A DNA stretch of 64,000 nucleotides from Micromonospora sp. FIMYZ51 (GCF_038246755.1 NZ_CP134706.1:2046001-2110000); one strand, 5' to 3'. Numbered from the stretch's first letter, positions 15,660 through 24,513 are shown. Program-made: numbers and translations. Notes: generated by a model not told the origin, from the letters alone.

Positions 15660-15830
15660 ATGCCGGGTAAGGGCGACGAGCCGGCGGTGAGCCGGGGTGA
15701 GCAGATTCAGGAGGCTGAGCGGGAGGCGGCCAGGCGGCGGCTTCTCGCCCAGGCGGAGGCGGACCGCATTTCGGTAGAGGAGACGACCCGAGCCGTACCG
15801 GATCGGCGGTGGCGTCGTGGGCAGCGTTGA
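15660..15830 (+). CDS. 56-residue charged protein paired with an XRE-TPR regulator (element 1)
   Basis: ATG 15660 is preceded by GGGAGG. The product has a conserved core RGEQIQEAEREAARRRLLAQ followed by AEADRISVEETTRAVPDRRW, highly helical and charged. A paralogue of 54 residues at 24349-24513 in element 2 has nearly the same core, and both overlap the start of an XRE-TPR regulator. The conservation of such a short protein in two elements argues that it is real. It has no secretion signal. Role unknown; a regulator partner or modulator is a reasonable guess. Confidence 0.65.
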   Translation: MPGKGDEPAVSRGEQIQEAEREAARRRLLAQAEADRISVEETTRAVPDRRWRRGQR

Positions 15831-17019
15831 GTTGTTGCCGGTTGGCCGGCGGGTGGCGTATTGGCGGGGTCGGCGGAAGTTGTCGCAGCAGGTGTTCGCT
15901 GATCGGCTCGGCAAGTCGAAGAGCTGGGTCGACAAGGTCGAACGTGGAGTCCGGCGGCTGGACAAGCTGTCGACGCTTCAGGAGATTGCCCGCGTACTCC
16001 GCATCGACGCCGCCGTTCTTGTGGGCCAGGATGCCGCGCCGGTCCGAGCAACGGGTCGCGGCGACGGCGTCGACCGGATCAGGGCGGCGCTGTCCCGCTA
16101 CGAGATCCCGTTGGGCAAGCCGGCGGGTCGCCGTCCGGTGGTGTCGGTGGATCGGATGCTGCGGGATGTGGGGTACGCGTGGACGACGTTTCAGCACGCC
16201 CGCTACCCACAAATGGTCGATTTAGTGCCGGACCTACTTACCGATGCCCAGCGCACCGATGCCGCGGCTCCGGTAGCGGGCCGGGTGCCGCTGGTCGAGG
16301 CGTACCGGGTCACCGCCGCTCTGCTGGTCAAGCTCGGTGACGCTGAGCTTGCGTGGCTGGCCGTGGACCGGGCGATGCTCGCCGCCACCGGCGATCGGGA
16401 GCTGGTGGCTGCCGCAGCCGTCCAGCTCGGCCAGGTGTTGCGCGCGCTCGGGCGGGCGCGGGAGGCGAAGTCGGTGATGCTCGCCGCCGCGTACCGGATA
16501 GCCCCGCCGGTGATCGACCACGGCCTGCCAGCGGAATTGTCCCTGTGCGGGACCCTGCTTATCCAGGCCGGCCTGGCGGCGGCGCAGGACGGGAACGAGT
16601 CCGCCGCCGGGGATCTGATCGCTGAGGCCGCCGGTATGGCGGAGCGGGTCGGCGACAGGTACGACCATCACCGCACCGCTTTCGGGCCCACCGCCGTGGA
16701 CCTGGCCCGCGCCGCCGCAGCCGTCGAAGTCGGCGACACCGAGGAGGCGATCGTTTGGCACGAGAAGGCCACCGCGCGGTCCGGCTGGCTGTGGCTACCC
16801 GCTGAACACCGCGCCGCGCACCTGCTCGACATCGCCCGCGCCCACCTGCATGCCGGGGACGTGGGCAACGCGGCTCGCATGCTGACCGAAACCGAGCGCA
16901 TTGCACCGGCCGAGACCACGCACCGGCCTGTCGCCCGGGACATCCTTGCCGAGGTTGCCCGCGACCCGCGCGCCCCGACCACGATCGCCAAGCTCGCTGC
17001 CACGCTCGGGGTCGGCTGA
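15817..17019 (+). CDS. XRE-family regulator with TPR-like region, right end of element 1
   Basis: 400 residues from GTG 15817, overlapping the upstream small gene by 14 bases. The HTH lies at residues about 9-65 (VGRRVAYWRGRRKLSQQVFADRLGKSKSWVDKVERGVRRL), followed by IDAAVLVG. The remainder is TPR-like (LVEAYRVTAALLVKLGDAELAWLAVDRAM... HLLDIARAHLHAGD...A..ML). The element-2 protein at 24503-25681 is a close paralogue in sequence, order and distance to attR. It probably controls element genes or host genes; the target is unknown. Confidence 0.82.
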   Translation: MGSVELLPVGRRVAYWRGRRKLSQQVFADRLGKSKSWVDKVERGVRRLDKLSTLQEIARVLRIDAAVLVGQDAAPVRATGRGDGVDRIRAALSRYEIPLGKPAGRRPVVSVDRMLRDVGYAWTTFQHARYPQMVDLVPDLLTDAQRTDAAAPVAGRVPLVEAYRVTAALLVKLGDAELAWLAVDRAMLAATGDRELVAAAAVQLGQVLRALGRAREAKSVMLAAAYRIAPPVIDHGLPAELSLCGTLLIQAGLAAAQDGNESAAGDLIAEAAGMAERVGDRYDHHRTAFGPTAVDLARAAAAVEVGDTEEAIVWHEKATARSGWLWLPAEHRAAHLLDIARAHLHAGDVGNAARMLTETERIAPAETTHRPVARDILAEVARDPRAPTTIAKLAATLGVG

Positions 17020-17043
17020 GCAGCGCTACACGCGGATGAGAAG

Positions 17044-17064
17044 TACAGCAGTGAAGTACAGCAA
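17044..17064. repeat. putative integrase arm-type sites (TACAGCAR x2), right end of element 1
   Basis: TACAGCAG at 17044-17051 and TACAGCAA at 17057-17064, about 85 bp inside att copy B. The same pair with the same 13-bp periodicity occurs at 25827-25847 inside copy C, and similar sites lie inside copy A. Confidence 0.5.
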
Positions 17065-17147
17065 CCGCGCCAGCCGAACCTGGCCGAGAAGCGCCTCAGC
17101 AGGCCGTCTGACCTCGCGTCGAGCCCGATCCGACCCGCTTGCCGAGA

Positions 17148-17189
17148 GTTCACACCGAAGAGGTCACTGGTTCGATCCAGTATCGCCCA
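17148..17189. repeat. att repeat copy B (junction of elements 1 and 2), one base deleted
   Basis: Identical to copies A and C except that the run of three C in the T-loop region (GATCCCAG) is two C here (GATCCAG), giving 42 bp. This is attR of element 1 and attL of element 2. Confidence 0.9.
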
Positions 17190-17208
17190 CCATCGAAACA
17201 ACGAAGGA

Positions 17209-17234
17209 GAGGCACCCTCAAGCGAGGGTGCCTC
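17209..17234. terminator. hairpin terminator after att copy B
   Basis: Stem GAGGCACCCTC (17209-17219) / GAGGGTGCCTC (17224-17234) with loop AAGC, followed by T-rich sequence. It ends the integrase remnant, like the hairpins after copies A and C. Confidence 0.7.
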
Positions 17235-17249
17235 TTGCTGATTGCATCG

Positions 17250-17560
17250 CTAGTCGCCGTTGGAAGTCAGCGGATCATCAGCAAACGCGTCGCGGATGCG
17301 CCGATCCCGCCCGTCCGACCGGTGGGTGTAGAGGTTGAGCGTGGTCGACGGCTTCTCGTGGCCCATCACAGCCTGGACGTCGTTGACCGGAACGCCGCGC
17401 GACACCAGCTTGGCCGCGTACGAGTGCCGCAGGTCATGGAACCGCAGCCCGTCCGGAGCCATCTTCGCCACGTGCGCGACCGCTCCCCGCTCGGTGGTGA
17501 ACTCCGCATTCCACGGGACGCCTTCCGCGTCGAACCAGCGACGGCCGCCAGACGCGAGCC
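17250..17560 (-). pseudogene. tyrosine integrase, C-terminal fragment (element 2)
   Basis: About 100 residues: MAPDGLRFHDLRHSYAAKLVSRGVPVNDVQAVMGHEK followed by TTLNLYTHRSDGRDRRIRDAF. It includes His-x-x-Arg (HDLRH), the second His (GHEK) and the catalytic Tyr (LYTH), but the N-terminal domains and the first catalytic Arg are missing. The upstream sequence is replaced by the end of the ABC permease gene at 17567. Its sequence differs from the element-1 integrase. It cannot function alone, so element 2 is not self-mobile. Confidence 0.85.
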
Positions 17561-17566
17561 CAGCCG

Positions 17567-19126
17567 TCAGCCGGCGACGAGGTCTCGCCGACGGTAGACC
17601 ACCGTGGACCCGATGGTGAGGACCACGGCGAACACGGCCAGGGTGAGAGCGGCCGGCCGATCCCACGCAGCCCGGGGAACGGCCCCGACCCAGTGCAGGG
17701 GCGAGAGCTGGCGGGCCCATGACGGCAGTTCCAGGAGGTCGGCCCGCAGGCAGACCACGAGGGCCCAGCCGACGGGCAGCCACACGATGGAGACCCACCG
17801 GGGGCTGAGCGAATGGACGGCCAGGGCGAGCCCGATCAGCAGAACGACGGCCGGCAGGTAGGCGGCAGTGGCGGTCATCCCCCGGCCGATGTAATGGGCT
17901 TCACCGAAACCGGCCGCGAGGCCCAGGCCGGTGGAGAGGCCACCCGTGAGCAGGACGAGCACCGACCACGCCGTGACCAGCAGGGCAACCGATGCCCACC
18001 AGCGTGGACGGCTGACCGCGGCAGACAGGCTGTATCCCACCCGGCCGGAGGTCTCCTCGGTCGCCAGCCACTGCGTGATGTGGATCCCCGCTGCTGCGGC
18101 GAGCAACGCGGTGAGCTGGACGAAGATGGTCAAGCTGGCGTTGACCGGGTCGTCGTGGTCGGCTCGGGCGACGGCGTTGAGGGCGTTCATCTGGCGGGTC
18201 AGGTATCCGAACGCGAAGGCGAACAGTGCCGTGGCGGCGATCCACCCGACACCGACGCCGGCGGTGAGCCGGGCGAGGAGGGTCAGGGGTGAGCGTATCC
18301 AGGTCGGCGCGGCGGCCGGCCCGGGTCGGGGGGTGATGATGCCTGCCCCCAGGTCACGCCGGGCGGCCACGGCGGCGGCGGTGGCGAGCGACGCGACGGC
18401 CAGCGCGCCGAAGGCGGCCCACGGCCACGACGGCGGTTCCGCGCTGAACGGCCGGATTTCGGCCAGCCAGGACTGCGGGTTGATCCAGACGGCATCCCAC
18501 TGACGCGCATCCACCACAGCCCGGGCCAGGTAGCCGACGAGCCAGCATCCGGTGGCGAGGATGTACGCGGTCCGGGCCGTCCGGCAGCATTGCGCGATCA
18601 AGGCGCCGAGAGCGGTGAATGCGAGCATGAGCATCGCCAGACCACCGGCGTAACGCCAGGATCCCGCGATGGGGTAACCCAGAGCCGTGAGTGCGACCCC
18701 GTTGAGTACGGCGGTCAGCGCCGCCGTGGCCGCGGCGGCGCTGGCTCCGGCGGCAGCCGGCGCCAGCCGGTGGACCGGGTAGGAGGTCAGGATGTCCAGG
18801 CGTCCGGTGTCTTCGAGGCCGCGGGTGAACCGGATCGCCAGATGCAACCCGATCAGGGGGATCATGATCAGCGTCAGGTAGCCCATCTCGTTGGCCAGGA
18901 TGCCGCCGAGGGTGTCCAGGGCGTACCCGCGGCCCTGGAGCGCCGCACTGCCACTCATCACCTGGTACGCGTCGGCGTAGTGGTCGCGGGCGGCCTGCTC
19001 GGAGTACGTACCGTTGATGGTGGCCGCACTCGTGGCCACCAGCGCGGCGACCACGATCGGCCAGCCGATCACCTGCGGCAGGCCGGTACGCAAGCTCAAC
19101 GACAGAAAGCGCCAGTAGCCGGTCAT
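17567..19126 (-). CDS. ABC-2 type exporter permease (polyketide-antibiotic-transporter-like)
   Basis: 519 residues with about 12 membrane segments, two similar halves (each begins with a long extracellular loop after a first helix, e.g. ATINGTYSEQAARDHYADAYQV). It ends VVYRRRDLVAG. It overlaps the ATP-binding gene by four bases (ATGA, 19123-19126). Pairs of this type (annotated as polyketide antibiotic transporters) export hydrophobic compounds, and the divergent TetR gene fits ligand-induced export. Its 3' end abuts the broken integrase, suggesting a recombination boundary. Confidence 0.8.
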   Translation of the reverse strand: MTGYWRFLSLSLRTGLPQVIGWPIVVAALVATSAATINGTYSEQAARDHYADAYQVMSGSAALQGRGYALDTLGGILANEMGYLTLIMIPLIGLHLAIRFTRGLEDTGRLDILTSYPVHRLAPAAAGASAAAATAALTAVLNGVALTALGYPIAGSWRYAGGLAMLMLAFTALGALIAQCCRTARTAYILATGCWLVGYLARAVVDARQWDAVWINPQSWLAEIRPFSAEPPSWPWAAFGALAVASLATAAAVAARRDLGAGIITPRPGPAAAPTWIRSPLTLLARLTAGVGVGWIAATALFAFAFGYLTRQMNALNAVARADHDDPVNASLTIFVQLTALLAAAAGIHITQWLATEETSGRVGYSLSAAVSRPRWWASVALLVTAWSVLVLLTGGLSTGLGLAAGFGEAHYIGRGMTATAAYLPAVVLLIGLALAVHSLSPRWVSIVWLPVGWALVVCLRADLLELPSWARQLSPLHWVGAVPRAAWDRPAALTLAVFAVVLTIGSTVVYRRRDLVAG

Positions 19127-20049
19127 CGCGCCGCGCCCTCGGCCACGGCGTAGGGGACGTCACTGCGGTAGTTGGTGAGGAACAGTTCGTCGAGGCTGGG
19201 TGGCTGGACGTTGAGGCTGCTCGGACCGGCGGTGAGGACGCAACCGACTGCTGCGGCAAGGGTTGCCGGGCCGGCCCGGAAGGTGACGTGCGTGCCGTCC
19301 GGCCGCGTCACCACGGACAGGTCGACGAGGCCGTCGAGCCGATCCAGTCCGGACACCGCACACCTTGTCACCGCGTCCACCCGGGTGAGGGTGTGATCAC
19401 GCAGGTCGGCCAACGTGCCGGTCCGGATCACCGTACCGCGCCTGATGATGCTCACCCGGTCACACAGAGCTTCCGCCTCGGACAGGATGTGGCTGCTCAA
19501 CAACACCGTGCGGCCGTCGTTCCGCAGCTCTCGCACGCACTGTTGGAACACCTCCTCCATCAGCGGGTCCAGTCCCGAGGTCGGTTCGTCGAGCAGGAAC
19601 AGGTCGGCGTTCGTGCCGAGCGCCGCGATCAGTGCCACCTTCTGCCGGTTGCCCTTCGAGTAGGTCCGCGTGCGTTTCGTCGGGTCCAGTTCGAACCGGT
19701 CGATCAACTCGCGCCGGCGACGCGGGTCGGTGCCGCCGTGGAGCCGGCCGAGGATGTCGATGCACGCTCCGCCGGTCAGTCCCGGCCACAGCGCCACGTC
19801 GCCCGGGACGTACGCCAGGCGCCGGTGGGCCTGCACCGACTGGGCCCAGCAGTCCAGGCCGAAGACCTTTGCCTCGCCGTCGTCCACCCGAAGCTGGCCG
19901 AGCAGGGCCCGGATGGTGGTGCTCTTGCCGGCGCCGTTGGGGCCGAGGAAGCCGTGCACCTCGCCCTTGGCGACCGTGAGGTCCAGGCCGTTGAGCGCCA
20001 TCGTCCGGCCGAACGCCTTGCGCACTCCTCGCACGGTGATCGCATCCAT
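19123..20049 (-). CDS. ABC transporter ATP-binding protein (drug-exporter type)
   Basis: 308 residues from ATG 20049. Walker A is GPNGAGKST, the signature is YSKGNRQKVALIAAL (a DrrA-like variant of LSGGQ), Walker B is DLFLLDEPTSGLD, and the switch His is in SSHILSE. The C-terminal extension (about 90 residues) is typical of the DrrA/CcmA group. It energises the permease encoded downstream. Transcription is divergent from the TetR gene with a palindrome between them. Confidence 0.88.
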   Translation of the reverse strand: MDAITVRGVRKAFGRTMALNGLDLTVAKGEVHGFLGPNGAGKSTTIRALLGQLRVDDGEAKVFGLDCWAQSVQAHRRLAYVPGDVALWPGLTGGACIDILGRLHGGTDPRRRRELIDRFELDPTKRTRTYSKGNRQKVALIAALGTNADLFLLDEPTSGLDPLMEEVFQQCVRELRNDGRTVLLSSHILSEAEALCDRVSIIRRGTVIRTGTLADLRDHTLTRVDAVTRCAVSGLDRLDGLVDLSVVTRPDGTHVTFRAGPATLAAAVGCVLTAGPSSLNVQPPSLDELFLTNYRSDVPYAVAEGAAR

Positions 20050-20070
20050 CCTGGCATCCTGACACAGGAA

Positions 20071-20083
20071 GACAGTAGCTGTC
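20071..20083. promoter_or_regulatory. palindrome, candidate TetR operator
   Basis: GACAG-TAG-CTGTC lies between the divergent ABC exporter and TetR genes. It covers an in-frame ATG at 20084, which argues for a later TetR start (20129 or the GTG at 20138). Confidence 0.5.
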
Positions 20084-20128
20084 ATGTTGGCAGCCACTAC
20101 CGATAGCGGCCGCCCGCCGGTCGATAGG

Positions 20129-20722
20129 ATGACGGGCGTGCCACTTAACCTGCGTCAACGCAACCGGATGGCCGCAATCCGGGCCGTCCAGGACACGGCC
20201 ATGAACCTTTTCGACGCCCAGGGTTACCACAACGTCACCATCGAGGACATCTGCCGGGAAGCGGGCGTTTCGCCGTCCACCTTCTACCGCTATTTCGTGA
20301 CCAAAGAGGGACTGTTCACGGTCGATCCTTTTGCCGCCGTCGGTGCCGACGGTTTCCGCGAAGTCCTCGACCTCGACGACCTACCCGGCACGATGGAACG
20401 CCTCGCGGCCAGCGCCGGGCCCGGCGGCCCGTGGCGCGGAATGCGCTACGTACTGGAAGAGCCGACCGTGCGGGCCGCCGTCTACGCCACCATGGATGCC
20501 ATGGCCGGCCGCCTCGCCGCGGCTCTCGCCGACCGTGGACACGACGCCATCCAAGCCCGGGTGCTGGCCCGCACCTACCTGTTCGGCGTCTACTTCGGCG
20601 CCCTCGAACAATGGCACAGTGACGGCCGGACCCGGCCCATCGGCGAATACGCCCGCGCGGCTCTGGACGCGATCGAGACCCGCGCGGGCGCCGCCGGACG
20701 GCAGCCGGGTGCGGCAGACTGA
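20129..20722 (+). CDS. TetR-family regulator of the ABC exporter
   Basis: About 197 residues. The N-terminal TetR HTH (RQRNRMAAIRAVQDTAMNLFDAQGYHNVTIEDICREAGVSPSTFYRYFVTKEGL) is complete with the YFxTKE motif. The C-terminal ligand domain is helical and ends in a disordered tail. The start at 20129 was chosen because 20084 overlaps the putative operator; GTG 20138 is equally possible. Divergent orientation implies repression of the exporter operon and of itself. Confidence 0.82.
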   Translation: MTGVPLNLRQRNRMAAIRAVQDTAMNLFDAQGYHNVTIEDICREAGVSPSTFYRYFVTKEGLFTVDPFAAVGADGFREVLDLDDLPGTMERLAASAGPGGPWRGMRYVLEEPTVRAAVYATMDAMAGRLAAALADRGHDAIQARVLARTYLFGVYFGALEQWHSDGRTRPIGEYARAALDAIETRAGAAGRQPGAAD

Positions 20723-21177
20723 CGCCACGCCGGCGCGCCCGCGCGGCGTTCCGCTCGGGCCGGCAAGTGGCAGGCACGGTTTTCGCGGGTGATTCGCACA
20801 GCTGGCGGATTTCGTCGCCCGACTGCGGCAAACCTTGACAGCACGGCGTCTGGATCTGCCGCCGACCGAACGGCCGGTTATCACCCGGTCGAGACGTCTC
20901 CGCCGATGCCGATCTCGCGCCGGTCTACCAGGCCAACCGATCCAGCAGTGAGGTGCGGACCGATCCGCCGCCCAGCGTAACGCTCGGCGACTGGTACGCG
21001 GTGTTGCCCGTGGTCTCCAGGTCGCCACCTGTCCGCGTGGCCGCTTCAAGCGCTGACAACCGGACAGAGGGATCAACTGCGTCAGGCTGTCATCGGTGCG
21101 GGGCGGTGTACCGTCCGAAGTGGCAGCCTGCCGGGGATGGTCGGCAGGGATCTCATGTGACCTGGGAGTGCCGCTGA
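20723..21177. other. intergenic region, no gene seen
   Basis: 455 bp between the TetR gene and the frameshifted regulator. No frame looks coding. It presumably contains the promoter of the 21178 gene, whose ATG is preceded by GGGAG. Confidence 0.4.
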
Positions 21178-22351
21178 TGCCTCGTCGGCCTATACCTGCT
21201 GATCCGTCGATTGGTGATCGCATCCGGGCTCGTCGGGAGTTGCGTGGTTGGAGTGTGCGGTACGCGGCCAGTCGGGGATCTCTCATACGTCGTGGTCGCG
21301 GATTGAGCGTGGTCAGCAGCGCACGGACCGGTACATGGTGGTGGATCTGGCGGCGGCTCTTGAATGTTCGGTGGTTGACCTGACTGGGCAGGCGTACATG
21401 CCGGCTGATCGACAGCTTGATGCGGCTCGCATCGATGCGGAGCGGGTGTGGCGGATCATGATGGATACGCCGATGGCTAGACGTTCCAGTGCGGTGGCGA
21501 CTGTTGAGCAGGTGCGTCGGGAGGCGGCGCTCGTGCGTGAACTGTACGGGCGGTGCGACTACGCGGGTGCGCTGCGGCGGCTCGTTGATCTGGTGCCGGC
21601 GATGCACAGTCTGGCTGATCGACGGGTGGCGTTGATGGTGATGGTGCCGGTGTACGGCGTGGTGATGGGGTCGTTGCTGAATGTGAGTTTTCCGGCGCAC
21701 GCATGGCTGGCTGCGGAGCGGTGTGCCGAGGCGGCGGGGTTGCTCGATGACCCGGTGGCGGTCGGGGTCGCGGCGGCCAATCGAGCGCGGGTGTTGGCCT
21801 ATTCGGGGGCGTACGGTCCGGCGCGGACGCTGTGTGATGCCGCCGCATCTGATCTTGCCGGTAGCGGGACGGAAGGGGCGTTGGACGTGCTGGGGTTCCT
21901 GCACCTGGCGCGGGCGCTTCACCTCGGCGGGCTGCATGACGAGGCCGGTGCGGAGGAGCATCTTGCCGAGGCCGGGCGGATCGCGGCGCACACCGGGGAA
22001 ACCGAGAGCTGGGATCTCGCCTGGGGGCCACGGAACGTGACGCTGTGGTTGATGGCGTTCCTGCTCGACACGGGCCGTCCGGAGGCGGCGATGAAGACAG
22101 CGGCGGGTGTGGAGTTGGCGGGTCTGCCAGCGGTGCGACAGATTTACTTCTGGCTCGATATGGGCCGTGCCGCCGAGGCGGTCGGTCGGGACCGCGATGC
22201 CGTACGGATGCTCCTCGCGGCGGAGCGGATCGGGCCGCAGCATGCCCGCTCGTCGGTGGCGGCGCGGGAGACGGCCCGGTCGTTGCTGCGCAAGGGGTCG
22301 ATGTCACCGGAGTTGCGAGGACTGTGCGAGCGGCTGAGCCTGGCCGCGTAG
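21178..22351 (+). pseudogene. XRE-TPR regulator interrupted by a frameshift in the HTH
   Basis: The frame from ATG 21178 gives MPRRPIPADPSIGDRIRARR then LRGWSVRYAAS, the first HTH helix. The recognition helix and the rest (QSGISHTSWSRIERGQQRTDRYMVVDLAAALECSVVDL and about 320 TPR-like residues) are in another phase, entered at about 21280. Joined, they give a complete regulator of about 390 residues, so one base is missing or extra there. The TPR part is open to 22351. It is a recent pseudogene, a sequencing error, or a case of recoding. Confidence 0.75.
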
Positions 22352-22446
22352 TTAGGGCGGCTCCGGTGCTCGCCGACTTGTGGCGAGGAATGACAAGCTT
22401 GATATGGCTGCTTCCGCAACAAGGGATCTCGGTTCAGATCCAGCCC

Positions 22447-22761
22447 TCAGTGAGGTGAGTTCCAGTGCCGGAACAGTTGCTGTACCTCCGCATGCCAGCG
22501 GACGGCCCCGTCGGTCCAGCCGGCACCTGGCTGTCCTGTTGTGGCATTGACAACCAGTGCGGGCAATGATGGTTCACCGGCTGCGATGCACTCATCGGCG
22601 ACCTGGGCGAGCACGTGGCGCATCTGATTTCGGAGATCTATGCCGGCCATGCCGATGGCCCGCCCCAGTTCGCCGTAGGTGAGCAGTGACCTTCGCATTG
22701 CGGCGATGATCAGGGCTGCACGAGCCATCCGGACCCACTGTTCCCGTTGCTCACTTGCCAT
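22447..22761 (-). CDS. conserved hypothetical protein (104 aa)
   Basis: 104 residues: a helical N-terminus (WVRMARAALIIAAMRRSLLTYGELGRAIGMAG), then LRNQMRHVLAQVADECIAAGEPSLPALVVN..TGQPGAGW and an aromatic C-terminus (WHAEVQQLFRHWNSPH). The order LTYGELG / lr.qm..vL / P-x-L-x-ALVV / G-x-PG is one I have seen in uncharacterised proteins of mobile elements, but no function is established. It diverges from the XRE-TPR gene at 23013. Confidence 0.55.
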   Translation of the reverse strand: MASEQREQWVRMARAALIIAAMRRSLLTYGELGRAIGMAGIDLRNQMRHVLAQVADECIAAGEPSLPALVVNATTGQPGAGWTDGAVRWHAEVQQLFRHWNSPH

Positions 22762-23012
22762 GCCTGCAAGCGTGACACCTGCTCATCTCTTGATCGACCC
22801 TTCGAACAGCCCACTCGCCACGGGCCGTACGGATGGCGTCGAAACTGCCCTGGCGTACTGGCCTGAAGTTGTTGGTTCAAGGTCGGGATGCTGCCAGGAC
22901 CAGGGGTCGCCGGCGTGTGAGGGTTATGGGACGGTCTGTCGATCGGTAGCGTTGGGCGTGATCGCGGCCGATCAATCGGTTCCGCGTCCCGCGCTATGCG
23001 AGGAGGTTCCGG

Positions 23013-24224
23013 GTGGATTCCTTGCCGGAGTTGACGTTCGGGCAGCGGTTGAAGGTCTACCGGGAGCGGTCCGGGAAGACTCGGGCGGTGCTCGGTGGGT
23101 TGGTGGGGCGCAGCGCCGAGTGGGTCAAGGCGGTGGAGACCGATCGGATTCTGCCGCCGCGCATTCACATGCTGGATCGGATCGCGCGTGCCCTCAAGAT
23201 CGACGTGTCGGTGTTGGCCGTGGAGCTTGGTGACCGCTCTGCTGTGGTCAACGGGCCGGAGCATCCGGCGCTGGGATCGGTCCGGGACGCCGTTAACCGC
23301 GTCGCGTTCTCCGGCGACGACCCGGCCGAATCGCTGTCCAGTCTGAGGGAGCGGCTTGCGGTGGCGTGGCGGGCACGTCATCAGGCGTCGGATCACCGTA
23401 CGGTGCTGGGTGGGTTGTTGCCGGGGCTGCTGCGGGACGGGCAGCGTGCCGTGTTGGCGTACGAAGGTGACGAGCGTCGGCAGGCACAAGCGCTGTTGGC
23501 AGAGACGCTCGGGTTGGCGCAGATTTTCATTGCGTACCAGCCTGCCGCCGAGTTGCTCTGGCGGGTGGCGGACCGGGCGATGGTGGCGGCACAGGAGTCC
23601 GGCGACCCGGAGGCGATCGCGCGGGCGGGGTGGTTCCTGGGTCAGGTGCATCGGGACGCGGGGGACTGGGACACGGCGATGGCGGTGACCCTGGACGTGC
23701 TCTCGGCTCTGGAGCCGCAGGTGGTCGATGGGAGCACGAATCTGCTGGCGCTGTGGGGTGCACTGAACTTCGAGGCCGCGTACACAGCTGCTCGTGCAGG
23801 TGAGGAAGGACGGGCGTGGCGGTACTGGGATCGTGCGGACCAGGTGGCGCAGCGCCTGCCGCAGGGTTTCTACCAGCCGCAGACGTCGTTTTCCCGGGTC
23901 ATCATGGGCGCTCACGCGGTGACGGTGGCGGTGGAGTTGCAGAAGTCGGGTGAGGCGGTGCGGCAGGCCCGTCGTCATGATGCGGCGGCGATTCCGTCGA
24001 GGCCGCGTCGGGCACGCCATCTCATCGAGGTCGCGCGGGCGCACTACGGCAAGGACGACAAGGAGTCGACTGTGGCGACGCTGCGGCGGGCGTACGAGTC
24101 GGCTCCTGAGACGATCCGCTTCAATGGGTACGCCCGTCAGATCACCTTGGATTTGCTCGACGGGCCACGCTCCACCCGCAACGATGCTCGTGATCTGGCG
24201 ATAAAGGTTGGCCTCGCCTCTTGA
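23013..24224 (+). CDS. XRE-family regulator with TPR-like region (intact parent of the 32.7-kb copy)
   Basis: 403 residues from GTG 23013 with AGGAGG upstream. The HTH is at residues about 8-65 (FGQRLKVYRERSGKTRAVLGGLVGRSAEWVKAVETDRILPPR). The sensor region (about 120-400) is TPR-like: AELLWRVADRAMVAAQESGDPEAIARAGWFLGQVHRDAGDWDTA and further repeats, ending LIEVARAHYGKDDKE. A truncated near-identical copy lies 9 kb away at 32717-33407, outside the element. No target is known. Confidence 0.82.
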   Translation: MDSLPELTFGQRLKVYRERSGKTRAVLGGLVGRSAEWVKAVETDRILPPRIHMLDRIARALKIDVSVLAVELGDRSAVVNGPEHPALGSVRDAVNRVAFSGDDPAESLSSLRERLAVAWRARHQASDHRTVLGGLLPGLLRDGQRAVLAYEGDERRQAQALLAETLGLAQIFIAYQPAAELLWRVADRAMVAAQESGDPEAIARAGWFLGQVHRDAGDWDTAMAVTLDVLSALEPQVVDGSTNLLALWGALNFEAAYTAARAGEEGRAWRYWDRADQVAQRLPQGFYQPQTSFSRVIMGAHAVTVAVELQKSGEAVRQARRHDAAAIPSRPRRARHLIEVARAHYGKDDKESTVATLRRAYESAPETIRFNGYARQITLDLLDGPRSTRNDARDLAIKVGLAS

Positions 24225-24348
24225 ATCGCGGGTAGGAACCTTACCCATTCCGCCTCGCGACTGACCGTAGTTTTTCGCTCACGGGATGCGGTGGGCGATG
24301 TTGGTCCTTCAGGAGCATGACGCCGCGCCCCTACCAGCGGAGGTGGGG

Positions 24349-24513
24349 ATGAGCGAGAACTCTTCGTCCAAGAGTCGGGGCGAGCAGATCCAGGAGGCGG
24401 AGCGGGAGGCGGCGAGGCAGCGGATTCTTGCTCAGGCTGAGGCGGAACGGATACCGGTCGAGGAGACGACTCGGGCGGTGCCGGATCGGCCGTGGCGTCG
24501 TCGTGACCGGTGA
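24349..24513 (+). CDS. 54-residue charged protein paired with an XRE-TPR regulator (element 2)
   Basis: ATG 24349 follows GCGGAGGTGGGG. After a Ser-rich start (MSENSSSKS) the core RGEQIQEAEREAARQRILAQ and VEETTRAVPDRPWRR matches the element-1 protein at 15660-15830 at most positions. The stop overlaps the GTG of the next gene by 11 bases. It is predicted to be helical and cytosolic. No known family is recognised. Confidence 0.65.
   Translation: MSENSSSKSRGEQIQEAEREAARQRILAQAEAERIPVEETTRAVPDRPWRRRDR

Larger units (their letters stand above)
5384..17189. mobile_element. integrative element 1 at tRNA-Val (AICE-like, no translocase gene)
   Basis: 11.8 kb bounded by att copies A and B. Gene order from attL is int, xis, rep, a 1.1-kb non-coding block, AbiTii-like, SLATT, IS5-family insertion, membrane protein, NUDIX, XRE-TPR regulator, small protein plus XRE-TPR regulator, attR. 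Int/Xis/RepSA-type Rep, NUDIX and XRE regulators are the typical set of actinomycete integrative and conjugative elements. No FtsK/SpoIIIE-like Tra is found, so it may be a mobilisable (AIME-type) or decayed derivative. Confidence 0.85.

Noticed and set aside
17148..17189. Second and third tRNA-Val genes
   Set aside because: Only the 3' 42-43 bases are present; the acceptor 5' strand and D arm are missing, so these are att repeats and not tRNAs.
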